Part shown: positions 45,252 through 53,931 of the stretch, in pieces
Layout of the letters: each line of letters starts with the position of its first letter
Position numbering within the stretch: position 1 is the stretch's first letter
Assembly (NCBI GenBank): GCA_044224215.1
Contig: JBGAKX010000005.1
Span: 8,127 to 72,126, forward strand
Length of the DNA: 64,000 nucleotides
DNA from: DAOMFM01 sp035429825
GTDB taxonomy: Bacteria; Acidobacteriota; Blastocatellia; UBA7656; JADIYM01
Reading direction: 5' to 3'
Made by a program: the position numbers and the translations under genes
The notes under the pieces: model-generated
What the model was told of the DNA's origin: nothing
Seen by the model: the letters and a program-made list of their open reading frames with translations, nothing else
Database searches by the model: none

Positions 45252-47726
45252 ATGCGCCACGCTCATTCGCGGCCAGTTCTCAGCACCCGCCTGCTCGTCG
45301 TCATAGGATTGGTGCTCGTTGGCGGTGGATTCGCGGTCGTCGGTCTCTCCCAGGGCCGAGGTCCCGCAGCCGCTGCGACCGGGCCGCAGAAGGGCCCCGG
45401 CACCGGGTTCCTTCACAAAGATCATTCGGGAATGGTGGCAATTCCGGGCCAGGCGGGGAAGACCCGCGAGCTGAAATGCGAGACGTGCCACGCGGTCTCC
45501 GTGGAGGCTCCGGATACAAACCGCTTCCCGGGTCCGGATCTCGAGAAGTACCCCGAGACGGCGAAGCTGGCCGCCACCGGCACCAAGCTGAACGGTCTTG
45601 GATTTCCCAAGTCGCACTCTGCGTGCGTCGAGTGTCACAAGGAGATCGCTCCCGGTCCTGGCGGCAAGTACTGCGGCCTTTGTCATGACACGCTGCAGAA
45701 GCTGCGCGTATTCCCGAAGGCGAACGTCCAGCTGTCGCAGTTCGCCGACCGCTACTCGCACAAGGCCCACAAGGACTACTACGACAACAATCCCGACACC
45801 TTCAAGACCGCCGCGGTTTCAAGGCCCGCTGCGTCGCACGGCATTTTCGGGTCCGCGACCACGTTCGGTACGGCGGACATCCTGCGTGTCTCGTACGTCG
45901 CGCCGCCGGCTGAAAAGGGGCTTCGGTGCTCGACGTGCCACATCCCGGCGACGGGCGGCGTGAAGATGCAGCTGCCGCTGCATGCGAACTGCTTTGAATG
46001 CCACGCGAACGAAAAGATTGTCTCCAAGAAGGCCGACACCTATGCGATGAACTGCGTCGGCTGCCACGCCAACATGGCCTTGAACGATCCGACGGTCGAC
46101 GAGAAGCTCAAGCCGGTCAAGGACGCACTGAACGCGATCGCTCCGGTCATCGATCCGTTCCGTGTCGTCATCACGCCGTCCGGCGCGGGACACGCGCAGT
46201 TCAACCACGTCGGCGGCGCCGCGAAGTACCACGAGGTCCTCAAACCGGATGCCGGCAAGAGCGCCGGGAAGACCATCGAAGGCAAGATGGCCTGCCTGTT
46301 CTGCCACACATCGGTGGAGAAGGCCGCAACGCGCGCCCAGGTCATGGCGTTCGCGGTCAAGAAGACCGATCCTCAGCTCGTCCAGCCGCCGGCGTCCGCA
46401 TGCGTGGTGTGCCACGTCCACGCGGTGCAGATGGTCGTTCCCGACAAGCCGTCCAAGACGGGCCGCGCGGGATGCACGGTCTGTCATACGGCGGCCGATG
46501 CCGCCAAGCCGGCTCCCGCAACACACAGTCTGGGCGAGGCAGCTCCTGCGGCGACGCCGGCAAAGCCCGAGGCGACGCCTCCCGCGGCAAAGCCCGAACC
46601 GGCCAAGCCCACAACCGCGCCGGCGGCGAAACCCGAGCCTGCAAAGCCGGCGGCTCCGAAGCCCGAGCCGACAAAACCTGCGACCGCGCCGGCCGCGAAG
46701 CCCGTGGAAACCCCGAAGGTTGAGACGCCCAAACCGGCCGCGACGCCTGCGCCGGCAAAGCCCGAGACGCCAAAGGTCGAGCCACCCAAGCCCGCACCGA
46801 CAGAAGCTCCCAAGACGGCCCCGGCGCCCGAACCCAAGCCTGCAGAACCCGCGGCGCCCAAGCCTCAGGCTGCACCTGCAAGCGGCGGCACGGTCGACTA
46901 CTCAAAGGGCTACCCGCCCACAGCGCCCGGCTCGTCGCACCTGAGCCTACCGAACCCGATGCTGCTTGGGGATCCCAAGACCAGCGACCAGTGGGGTCTT
47001 GACGGAACGTGGGGGATTTCGAAGCTCACACACCAGGATCACTCCGAGAAGTACAAGGTTTCGTGCGCCACGTGCCATCACACGAACGGTGCAGGTAACG
47101 CGGCGATCGGCGAGCAGGTGCAGCGTTGCGTGAGCTGCCACAAGGCCGAGGGCGACGAGAAGAACCCGTCCAGCAAGGACGGCGACGAACTCTGGGTGAA
47201 GAACGCATTCCACCTGGGTGAAACCGGTTGCATCGAGTGTCACAAGCGCGAGTCGGCCAAGAACCCGAATTCGAAGGCTGCGACGACGTGCGCAGGATGC
47301 CACCAGCCGAAAGGCAGCGCTGACGCGGACCGCGTGCTGAAGGGCCTGTTCCGCGACGCTACGACGGCCGTCGCGTTCAAGGTTCCCGGCTTTGCAGACA
47401 CGTGGCCTCGCTGGCAGACGCGGCCTGCCGGATTCGGACTGCTCGGTGGCCAAAGCCTCGCAGGGTCGTTCGGCGGCGCGTCTGTTCGGGCGCTCGTTTG
47501 CGACGTTCCGGCGCGACTCTGGTATGCACAGTTCGCCGGGTCCGGGTCGCATCGCTCGGCGCGTGTCGTTTCGCACGCGCGGTGGCAACGGCATGAACCC
47601 TCGCATGCCGCGCGTTCTCGATCGCCGCAGGTTCAACTCGCGCCCTCGTGGCGTGGCGAACTGCCCAGACTCGCACTGGCGATCGCGCTCGTGGACCGGA
47701 ACGCCGGGCACGGCTACAGGATCTGA
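45252..47726 (+). CDS. Exported 13-heme cytochrome c with fused tetraheme C-terminal domain
   Basis: The 824-residue frame has an N-terminal signal/anchor and nine CxxCH motifs in the first ~420 residues (CETCH, CVECH, CGLCH, CSTCH, CFECH, CVGCH, CLFCH, CVVCH, CTVCH). A Pro/Ala/Lys-Pro-Glu linker (~420-545) is followed by a tetraheme domain (CATCH, CVSCH, CIECH, CAGCH) nearly identical in layout to the whole mature 178-residue protein at 48978. That gives 13 c-type hemes. After the last heme (residue ~685) about 130 residues of arginine-rich, unfamiliar sequence follow to the TGA at 47724. The paralogue stops just after its last heme, so a lost stop or frameshift is likely. It probably conducts electrons outside the inner membrane; ResB/CcsA genes nearby would supply heme ligation. 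Confidence 0.85.
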   Translation: MRHAHSRPVLSTRLLVVIGLVLVGGGFAVVGLSQGRGPAAAATGPQKGPGTGFLHKDHSGMVAIPGQAGKTRELKCETCHAVSVEAPDTNRFPGPDLEKYPETAKLAATGTKLNGLGFPKSHSACVECHKEIAPGPGGKYCGLCHDTLQKLRVFPKANVQLSQFADRYSHKAHKDYYDNNPDTFKTAAVSRPAASHGIFGSATTFGTADILRVSYVAPPAEKGLRCSTCHIPATGGVKMQLPLHANCFECHANEKIVSKKADTYAMNCVGCHANMALNDPTVDEKLKPVKDALNAIAPVIDPFRVVITPSGAGHAQFNHVGGAAKYHEVLKPDAGKSAGKTIEGKMACLFCHTSVEKAATRAQVMAFAVKKTDPQLVQPPASACVVCHVHAVQMVVPDKPSKTGRAGCTVCHTAADAAKPAPATHSLGEAAPAATPAKPEATPPAAKPEPAKPTTAPAAKPEPAKPAAPKPEPTKPATAPAAKPVETPKVETPKPAATPAPAKPETPKVEPPKPAPTEAPKTAPAPEPKPAEPAAPKPQAAPASGGTVDYSKGYPPTAPGSSHLSLPNPMLLGDPKTSDQWGLDGTWGISKLTHQDHSEKYKVSCATCHHTNGAGNAAIGEQVQRCVSCHKAEGDEKNPSSKDGDELWVKNAFHLGETGCIECHKRESAKNPNSKAATTCAGCHQPKGSADADRVLKGLFRDATTAVAFKVPGFADTWPRWQTRPAGFGLLGGQSLAGSFGGASVRALVCDVPARLWYAQFAGSGSHRSARVVSHARWQRHEPSHAARSRSPQVQLAPSWRGELPRLALAIALVDRNAGHGYRI
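46505..46900 (+). repeat. Low-complexity Pro/Ala/Lys-Pro-Glu linker inside the 13-heme cytochrome
   Basis: Degenerate in-frame repetitions of a PAKPE/AKPEPAKP-type peptide connect the nonaheme and tetraheme domains. Such linkers keep redox domains mobile and often cross the cell wall. The nucleotide repeat is imperfect, so it has drifted rather than arisen recently. Confidence 0.8.
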
Positions 47727-47885
47727 TGGGCGGCGGCCTGCACCTGGCGTTCGCCTTGTTTTCATCGAGTCGCTTCGAATTGGATTGAATCTCACGCAGG
47801 CAACTGGTTCAGGACGTGCCGGCGTTCCGCAAGTCGCGAGGTTGGCGACGAGTCCGGAGAGCCGTGTCCTCGACACACTCAGACC

Positions 47886-48746
47886 ATGAAAAGAACGATC
47901 CCTCTTCTTGCCCTCGTCGCGGCACTCTCGGTCACCGCGTGGCTTTCCGACCGGACGAGCGCCCAGGATACGGCGTACAACTATGGGTCGTTCGATCACA
48001 AGGAGCACGACGCCGCACTCGACAAATCCGCGCAGGAGCGCATCGCGTGCGACGTCTGCCATCGGCGCGACGACGCGAGCTCGCAGCTCTACTTTCCGGG
48101 CCACAATGCGTGCATTCAGTGTCACGCGACGCAGTTCACGTCCCAGTCGCTCCAGATCTGCGCCGTCTGCCACAAGGACGTCGCGACGCAGGGGCGCGCG
48201 CTGAAGGACTTTCCCGCGCAGCGCAAGGACTACGGCGTCAGGTTCGACGGCGCGGGCAACAAGAGCCAGCACGTCGTCCACATGAAGGAAGCGCTCCCGG
48301 ACGGCACCAAGATGTCGTGCTCCTTCTGCCATGCGGCGCAGGGCTCGAATATGGCATTCCCCTCGCACCCCGAGTGCTACGCGTGCCACACGCCAGGTGC
48401 GAATTCGAAGGCGGCGTCGCAGGAATTGAGCACGTGCTCGGTCTGCCACCCCGGCGCTACCGAGCCCAACTCCGAGATGCGACGTCTTGTCAGCACCCGA
48501 CGCAATGACGCGCTGCCCTACCGGTTCCGGCATCTCGACCATAACCGGTCCGGCCGGATCGGCAACGATTGCGCCAAGTGCCACAACGACGCGGCCGGAA
48601 TTCACGTGGCGTCCACCGCAACGCGCGAGCATCGGGTCAAACCGGGGTTCAACTGCTACGAGTGCCACCGAGGCGGGGGTCTGTCGCGGATCACTGAGAC
48701 ATCGTGCGGAAGCTGTCACGGCGTCGTCGTGTTCCCGCCGCTGTAG
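47886..48746 (+). CDS. Nonaheme cytochrome c, exported
   Basis: 286 residues with a signal peptide (residues 1-26) and nine CxxCH motifs: CDVCH, CIQCH, CAVCH, CSFCH, CYACH, CSVCH, CAKCH, CYECH and CGSCH. Heme density is one per ~29 mature residues, typical of wire-like cytochromes. Additional histidines (SFDHKEH, HVVHMKEA, FRHLDHNRSG) are suited as distal ligands. It lies 159 bp after the 13-heme gene. The 231-bp gap that follows has a good promoter for the tetraheme gene. Confidence 0.92.
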   Translation: MKRTIPLLALVAALSVTAWLSDRTSAQDTAYNYGSFDHKEHDAALDKSAQERIACDVCHRRDDASSQLYFPGHNACIQCHATQFTSQSLQICAVCHKDVATQGRALKDFPAQRKDYGVRFDGAGNKSQHVVHMKEALPDGTKMSCSFCHAAQGSNMAFPSHPECYACHTPGANSKAASQELSTCSVCHPGATEPNSEMRRLVSTRRNDALPYRFRHLDHNRSGRIGNDCAKCHNDAAGIHVASTATREHRVKPGFNCYECHRGGGLSRITETSCGSCHGVVVFPPL

Positions 48747-48794
48747 ATTCATCCGTCCTCGAGCGCGCCGCGACAATCCTGCAGGAACAGGGCG

Positions 48795-48823
48795 TTGACA
48801 TAACAGGGTCACGCACTTAGGAT
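48795..48823 (+). promoter_or_regulatory. Near-consensus sigma-70 promoter of the tetraheme cytochrome gene
   Basis: A perfect TTGACA (48795-48800) and TAGGAT (48818-48823) are 17 bp apart. Transcription would start near 48830, giving a ~148-base leader. CAATCCT and AGGATTG flank the promoter as an inverted pair (about 48773 and 48819), which could bind a regulator. Confidence 0.6.
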
Positions 48824-48977
48824 TGTTGTCCTGCCGTGCGTCGAGCACGTGCACTCGGGACCTTAGCGAGATCCGACGTTGAAGCACCCAGGGAAGGCCG
48901 GCCACGAATGCGCTTCGGCGCCCGGTGTGAGCCGCACCCGTTTCTTGGAACACATTGAAGCCGGAGACCACACTTTC

Positions 48978-49514
48978 ATGAGATATGCCAAGGCCGTTCT
49001 CTGCATCTGCGCGCTGGCAGTATTTGGCGCGCTGTCATTCCACGTTGCGACCTCGTCCGCTGCCTCCGTTGATCCGACCCAGGCTGCGGTTGACTACTCG
49101 AAGGGCTACCCTGTGGAAGCTCCGGGTGCGTCGCACATGAGCCTTCCGAACCCCATGCTGCTCGGCGACCCCAAGACGAGCGACCAGTGGGGCCTCGATG
49201 ACACGTGGGGAATCGCGAAATTCACGCACCAGGACCACACCGAGAAATACAAGGTGTCGTGCCATACGTGCCACCATACAAACGGCAAGGACAATGCCGC
49301 CCTGACCGAGAACGTCGACCGTTGCGTGAAGTGCCACATGGCCGAGGGCAACGAGAAGAACCCGACGAACGCGGCCGGCGACGAACTCGACATCAAGAAC
49401 GCATTTCACATCGGTGAGACGGGCTGTATCGAGTGCCACAAGCGCGAATCAGAGAAGAATCCGAACTCGAAGGCCGCCGCGACATGCGCCGGCTGCCACG
49501 AGAAGAAGGGCTAA
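48978..49514 (+). CDS. Tetraheme cytochrome c (c7/c3-like)
   Basis: 178 residues: signal peptide (1-36), an N-terminal stretch DYSKGYPVEAPGASHMS, then four hemes (CHTCH, CVKCH, CIECH, CAGCH). It is the paralogue of the C-terminal domain of the 13-heme protein. A small periplasmic electron carrier is the likely role. ATG at 48978 begins the signal peptide; the frame from 48879 lacks one. A strong terminator follows. Confidence 0.92.
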   Translation: MRYAKAVLCICALAVFGALSFHVATSSAASVDPTQAAVDYSKGYPVEAPGASHMSLPNPMLLGDPKTSDQWGLDDTWGIAKFTHQDHTEKYKVSCHTCHHTNGKDNAALTENVDRCVKCHMAEGNEKNPTNAAGDELDIKNAFHIGETGCIECHKRESEKNPNSKAAATCAGCHEKKG

Positions 49515-49521
49515 CGCCATC

Positions 49522-49551
49522 ACACGGGCCGTCCCCCAGGACGGCCCGTGT
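49522..49551 (+). terminator. Strong hairpin after the tetraheme cytochrome gene
   Basis: ACACGGGCCGTCC (49522-49534) and GGACGGCCCGTGT (49539-49551) form a perfect 13-bp stem with a 4-base loop, 8 bp after the stop. Only a short T/C-rich stretch follows. It may attenuate transcription between the cytochrome and resB. Confidence 0.8.
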
Positions 49552-49596
49552 CTCATCCCAGGGCGCCCCCGCGGCAACTGTTTGAATCGAAGCACC

Positions 49597-51150
49597 ATGT
49601 CGACACCACAGAATCCGGAAGTCGGACTCCCAGCCGATAGCCTACCCACCCAGGCGAAACAGACCTCAGGCACAAACTTCCTCGATCGCGTGCTCAAGCA
49701 GCTCAGCTCGGTTCGGTTTGGCGTATCGCTGCTGATCCTGATGATCATCCTCAGTATGACCGGGATGCTGATCATGCAGATCAACGTCGAGGGATTTGAC
49801 AAGTACTACGCGACGCTCACCCCGTCGCAGCAATGGCTCTACACGGATCCGATTCTGCGAGCGATCCGCAACGTGACCGGATGGCGGCTCCAGGGATGGA
49901 ACATCCTGTCGCTCGTCGACATCTACAAGTCGTACGTATTCATCACGCTGCTCGCCATTCTGACGCTGAACGTCATCCTCGCGTCGATAGACCACTTTCC
50001 AGGTGCGTGGCGTTACATCACCCGAAAGAAGCTCACGGCCTCGAAGCCGTATGTGCTTCACCAGACCTACAACGCGACGGTCGAGAGCGACGGAAGCGAC
50101 GCCGAGGCGGCGCAGATTGCCGCCCTCTGTCGTCACCTTGGCTACACGCCGACGATCACGCGCGAGGCGTCGCGCACGACGGTCTTTGCAGAGCGCGGAG
50201 CGTGGAACCGGCTCGGTGCGTACTTTGTCCACGTCGGCCTTCTCGTCATCTTCACTGCGGGATTTCTGACGTGGCGGTCGTCGCACACCGGCAGCATGAC
50301 GCTCACGCCCGGCGCCGAGGCGACGACGATTCAGGGCTTGCTGTACGACCTGGACCGCGTTCAGGTCGGCGAGTTCGCGCTTCCCTTCACCGTCGAATGC
50401 ACCGACATCCAGCAGACGCTGATCCGTCCGGACGGGTCGCTGGACGCGAGCAACACGGTCGACTGGTTCACGCGCATACGCATCGCGGACCCCGCAACGG
50501 GCAAGAACCTCGATGCCGACGTGCACATGAACAAGCCCGTCGACTATCGCGGCTACCGTTTCTTCCAGTCCAGTTATCAGAACGTTGCAAAGGCCCGGAC
50601 GGTGACGCTGCAGATCGACCGGCCGAACGCGCAGCCTGAACTGGTCGAGTTGCGGGTGAACCAGCCGACGACGCTGTCCGACGGCCGTACGATCGTCTTT
50701 GCCAACTTCACCGGCAACGAGACCGACGCAAACAACGCGACCGACTATGACAAGCCCGCCGCCGCGCTGCAGGTCGTCGGCGGAGCCGGGGGGCCGCCGC
50801 AGTCGTTCGTCGTTCGCGCGGCCGGAGCGCCTGTTGATTCGACGGGCGTCACTGCGCTCGGCGGTGCGACGGCCACGCTTGTGAGCTTTGAAAAGGTCGG
50901 AGCGAGCCACACGCTCTCGGTTCAGTACGACCCTGGTGCATGGGTTTTTTACATCGGCTCCGTTATTCTTGTGGCCGCATTGATGTCCGTGTTCTTCGCC
51001 TCGCACCGTCGAATCTGGTTTGTGCTTGAGAAGGACAAGGACGGAGCGCACAAGATCTATGTCGGCGGGCATGCCAACCGAAACCGCCCGGCGTTTGAGC
51101 GGCAGTTCAAGGACTTGGTAGCGGCGCTCGCGCCTACCGCGCCAGCGTGA
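49597..51150 (+). CDS. resB: Cytochrome c biogenesis protein ResB
   Basis: 517 residues. Four membrane helices (about 40-62, 110-130, 205-225 and 448-468) surround a large extracytoplasmic domain. The opening LSSVRFGVSLLILMIILSMTGMLI and the YRGYRFFQSSY segment are ResB signatures. With CcsA it forms the System II synthase that delivers heme to CxxCH apocytochromes. ATG 49597 is chosen by family alignment; the frame opens further upstream. CcsA follows after 10 bp. Confidence 0.95.
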   Translation: MSTPQNPEVGLPADSLPTQAKQTSGTNFLDRVLKQLSSVRFGVSLLILMIILSMTGMLIMQINVEGFDKYYATLTPSQQWLYTDPILRAIRNVTGWRLQGWNILSLVDIYKSYVFITLLAILTLNVILASIDHFPGAWRYITRKKLTASKPYVLHQTYNATVESDGSDAEAAQIAALCRHLGYTPTITREASRTTVFAERGAWNRLGAYFVHVGLLVIFTAGFLTWRSSHTGSMTLTPGAEATTIQGLLYDLDRVQVGEFALPFTVECTDIQQTLIRPDGSLDASNTVDWFTRIRIADPATGKNLDADVHMNKPVDYRGYRFFQSSYQNVAKARTVTLQIDRPNAQPELVELRVNQPTTLSDGRTIVFANFTGNETDANNATDYDKPAAALQVVGGAGGPPQSFVVRAAGAPVDSTGVTALGGATATLVSFEKVGASHTLSVQYDPGAWVFYIGSVILVAALMSVFFASHRRIWFVLEKDKDGAHKIYVGGHANRNRPAFERQFKDLVAALAPTAPA

Positions 51151-51160
51151 GGGAGACCGT

Positions 51161-52726
51161 ATGAGCACTATCAGTCGGATCGACGTTCACAACCTGCCAT
51201 CGGGCAGCGAGCCGCTCTCGGCGCGCTTGACCGGCTGGCTGCCCGTCGCGATTCCCATCGCGCTGGCGGCGACCATCGTCTTCCTCCGGGTGCAGTTCGG
51301 CGAAACTCGCTTCCTGTATGACGGGACGCTGATTGTCCTCGCGCTCGTGTGCTTCCTGTTTGCGTCGGTGATCGGTCTCATCGAGATGTACGCGGACAAG
51401 TCGGTCCTCGGTCGATGGGGCCTCCTGATGGCATCGAGCGGCCTCATGTTCAACGCGGCCGCGTGGGGCACGCGTTGGGTCGCGGCCGGCGATCGCGAGG
51501 GCTGGATTCGATGGGTCTTCCGATACGTGCCGTTTGCGAACCTCTATGACCTGTCGATCGCGTTTTCGATGGGCGCTGCACTGACGACCGTCATCATCTG
51601 TCGCAAGAAGGAGTCGCGCGTCGTCATGGGCGTGTCGATGTTGATGGCGGCGCTGATCGTCACGCTGGCGATCTTCCTCGGGCGCCAGTTCATCGATCTG
51701 CCGCCAGTGCTCGACAGCTACTGGCGGCCGATCCACGTCGGGATCGCGTCGACGAGCTACGGCGTCGTGCTCGTCTGCTTCAGCATTGCGGTGCTCTACC
51801 TGATCAAGGACGGGTTCAAGATCGAGGGGATGGGAGCGTTCGTCGCTATCCTCGGTCTCGGCATCTTTGGCACGATCAACCGCTTCTCGCTGATCACGAG
51901 CGGAACGTACGGCCTCAATGTCTTTTTTGGCGCGGGCGACGAGCGATCGACACTTCCGCTTCGCGCGACGGTACCGGTCGTTGGCCCGCTCATGGTCCTG
52001 GCAATGCTGCTGCTCGTCGGCGCGCTCGCGTGCTTCGCCGCCGACCTCTATCGAGGGGACGAGCGGCTCAAGAAGTACGGGTTCTGGGCGATGTGGGGCT
52101 CGGCTGCGGCGCAGCTTGGGTCGATCGTGACGCTCTTCTACCAGATGAAGGCGATCAACGGCACGATCGCCTCGCGGATCGACCTGGCGTCGCAGGCTGG
52201 CTATCCCAAGGTTGCTGAATGGCTTACGGCCAACGGCATCCCGTTGACGACTGCCGGAGTGCAGCAGGCGAACAAGGTCTTCGAGATGAACAACGCGCAG
52301 CTCAGCGTGTCCGGAAATTCGAACCCGGTCGAACTCGGCGCGCTGTTCACCCTGCTCGCCCTCACGGGGCTGGTTCTGATGTTCGGCTTCCGCACCGAGC
52401 GCGTCATCGAACGGCTGCCGTCGCTCGAGCGGCTCGACGAGCTCATGTACAAGACCGGCGCCGTTGCGTTTACCGGTCTCGCGATGCTGCTCATCACGGG
52501 AGCCGTCTGGGCGAACGAGTCGTGGGGACGGTACTGGGGCTGGGATTCCAAGGAGACGGGCGCGCTCGTGGCGTGGCTCGCGTACGCGGGCTTCCTGCAC
52601 ACGCGCATCGCTCACGGCTGGAGCGGACGACGCAGCGCGTACTTTGCCATCGTCGGATTCCTGCTCGTCATCTTCACGTATCTCGGCGTCAGCTACCTGC
52701 TGCCGGGCCTTCACTCCTACGCATGA
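51161..52726 (+). CDS. ccsA: Cytochrome c biogenesis protein CcsA (ResC)
   Basis: 521 residues with at least eight membrane helices. The heme-handling WWD domain is intact: WANESWGRYWGWDSKETGA near residues 448-466, with flanking histidines (including HTRIAHGW afterwards). An unusual segment of ~100 residues (about 320-390, including a soluble loop with NGTIASRIDLASQAG) precedes the WWD. It is the heme transporter/ligase half of System II, coupled to ResB. Together they would mature the cytochromes of this locus. Confidence 0.95.
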   Translation: MSTISRIDVHNLPSGSEPLSARLTGWLPVAIPIALAATIVFLRVQFGETRFLYDGTLIVLALVCFLFASVIGLIEMYADKSVLGRWGLLMASSGLMFNAAAWGTRWVAAGDREGWIRWVFRYVPFANLYDLSIAFSMGAALTTVIICRKKESRVVMGVSMLMAALIVTLAIFLGRQFIDLPPVLDSYWRPIHVGIASTSYGVVLVCFSIAVLYLIKDGFKIEGMGAFVAILGLGIFGTINRFSLITSGTYGLNVFFGAGDERSTLPLRATVPVVGPLMVLAMLLLVGALACFAADLYRGDERLKKYGFWAMWGSAAAQLGSIVTLFYQMKAINGTIASRIDLASQAGYPKVAEWLTANGIPLTTAGVQQANKVFEMNNAQLSVSGNSNPVELGALFTLLALTGLVLMFGFRTERVIERLPSLERLDELMYKTGAVAFTGLAMLLITGAVWANESWGRYWGWDSKETGALVAWLAYAGFLHTRIAHGWSGRRSAYFAIVGFLLVIFTYLGVSYLLPGLHSYA

Positions 52727-52807
52727 CATTCCGTTGAGTCTCGGCGCGGTGTTCAACCCGTGAACGCCGCGCCGGGACTTCACCATCGTTTCCACGCCCA
52801 CCTGATC

Positions 52808-53698
52808 ATGAGCGACACGACCAACACGAACGCAAACATCGAGCTGATGAAGGCCAAGCTCGAAGCCCACAAGAAGGACAAGCTGCTGCATCTGCTGAGC
52901 GGGCTCTTCGTTGGCCTGCTGGTCGGATTCTTCGGAGCCAACTGGATGAACGCGCGGCCGGCGGCGATCGGACCCGCCGCCGGACAGGCAGCCGTGGGCG
53001 GTGCAGACCTTCCGGCCGATCATCCCGCCGTCGAGGGCGGAGGCGCGGGAGCAGGAGCGGGCGCGGCGATGCCTGAGGTGCAGGCCAAGCTGAAGGCGGC
53101 GGACGACAACCCCCAGGACTTCGACGCGCAGATGGAAGCCGCGGCGATGTTTTTCCGGATCAACAACTTTGCCAAGTCGGTCGAGTATCTTGAACGTGCG
53201 AGCAAGCTGAAGCCGAATGATCCGGACACGCTCGCAAACCTCGCGAGGGTCCAGTTGCGCAGCGGGGACATGGAGCAGGCAATTGCAAACGCCCGCAAAG
53301 CGTACGACCTGAAGCCCGACGACTTTGACAACACCGTGCTGCTGGCCAATCTGCTGTTCGACACCGAGAAGTTCGTGGACGCGCAGCCGCTCTACGAAAA
53401 GGCGCTCGTCATGAAGCCCGACGACGTCGACGTCCGCACGGATCTCGGCACGAGCTACTTCAAGGCGGGCAATCCCGACAAGGCCATCGCCACCTACCGC
53501 GAATCGCTCAAGCGCGACCCCAAGCACCAGAATACACTCGTCAACATCGCGCATGTCGCCATTGCAAAAGGTGACTCTGCGGTCGCCGAGGACGCGCTGA
53601 CCAAGCTCGCGGCGGTCAATCCGCAGAACGCCGAACTCGCCAGCTTGCGGACGCAGCTCGACGAGCTCAAGAAGACTGGAAAGATTCCGACACACTAG
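52808..53698 (+). CDS. Membrane-anchored TPR protein beside the cytochrome maturation genes
   Basis: 296 residues. An N-terminal helix (about 26-44; LLSGLFVGLLVGFFGANW) precedes a Gly/Ala-rich linker and about five tetratricopeptide repeats. Location after CcsA suggests a CcmH/NrfG-like chaperone for apocytochromes. ATG 52808 is used; a GTG at 52760 would add 16 residues. A paralogue-like TPR protein sits at 40630-41361. Confidence 0.85.
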   Translation: MSDTTNTNANIELMKAKLEAHKKDKLLHLLSGLFVGLLVGFFGANWMNARPAAIGPAAGQAAVGGADLPADHPAVEGGGAGAGAGAAMPEVQAKLKAADDNPQDFDAQMEAAAMFFRINNFAKSVEYLERASKLKPNDPDTLANLARVQLRSGDMEQAIANARKAYDLKPDDFDNTVLLANLLFDTEKFVDAQPLYEKALVMKPDDVDVRTDLGTSYFKAGNPDKAIATYRESLKRDPKHQNTLVNIAHVAIAKGDSAVAEDALTKLAAVNPQNAELASLRTQLDELKKTGKIPTH

Positions 53699-53777
53699 GT
53701 CCGTGCGTCGCGTTGCCCGCCGGCGCTAACCGGCACCAACGAAACGCTCAAAGACCAGCCCCGCGGCTGCTTCGTCG

Positions 53778-53806
53778 TTGCATATCGGTCCGGTTGGTGA
53801 TATCTG
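53778..53806 (+). promoter_or_regulatory. Candidate promoter of the fusion-protein operon
   Basis: TTGCAT (53778-53783) and TATCTG (53801-53806), 17 bp apart, lie about 125 bp before the cNMP/ferredoxin fusion gene. A small hairpin (CACCA-N6-TGGTG at 53810-53825) follows at the transcription start. A strong GGGAGGAA ribosome site precedes ATG 53932. The 233-bp gap has no other feature. Confidence 0.5.
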
Positions 53807-53931
53807 TGGCACCAACACACTGGTGCTCATAGTTTGTTTCCGGAGGACACCGGCTTTCGCCGATTCCTCCTTGCTTTTCCCCACACATTCCCAGGTCTCA
53901 ACCCCCTGCGGGGCCGGACTCGGGAGGAACC

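Noticed and set aside
46505..46900. Repetitive DNA in the 13-heme gene as a possible CRISPR or minisatellite
   Set aside because: The repeats are degenerate, in frame and code a Pro/Ala/Lys linker; there are no spacers.
47392..47889. Plus-strand frame of 165 codons between two cytochrome genes
   Set aside because: Arginine-rich, no motif and no ribosome site; it overlaps the end of the 13-heme frame. I treat the region as extension or spacer.
46947..48971. A 674-codon minus-strand frame covering the end of the 13-heme gene and the nonaheme gene
   Set aside because: It is antisense to two CxxCH-rich genes and has no recognisable motif or ribosome site.
49666..53695. Two long minus-strand frames opposite resB, ccsA and the TPR gene
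   Set aside because: Both are shadows of strongly conserved plus-strand genes.
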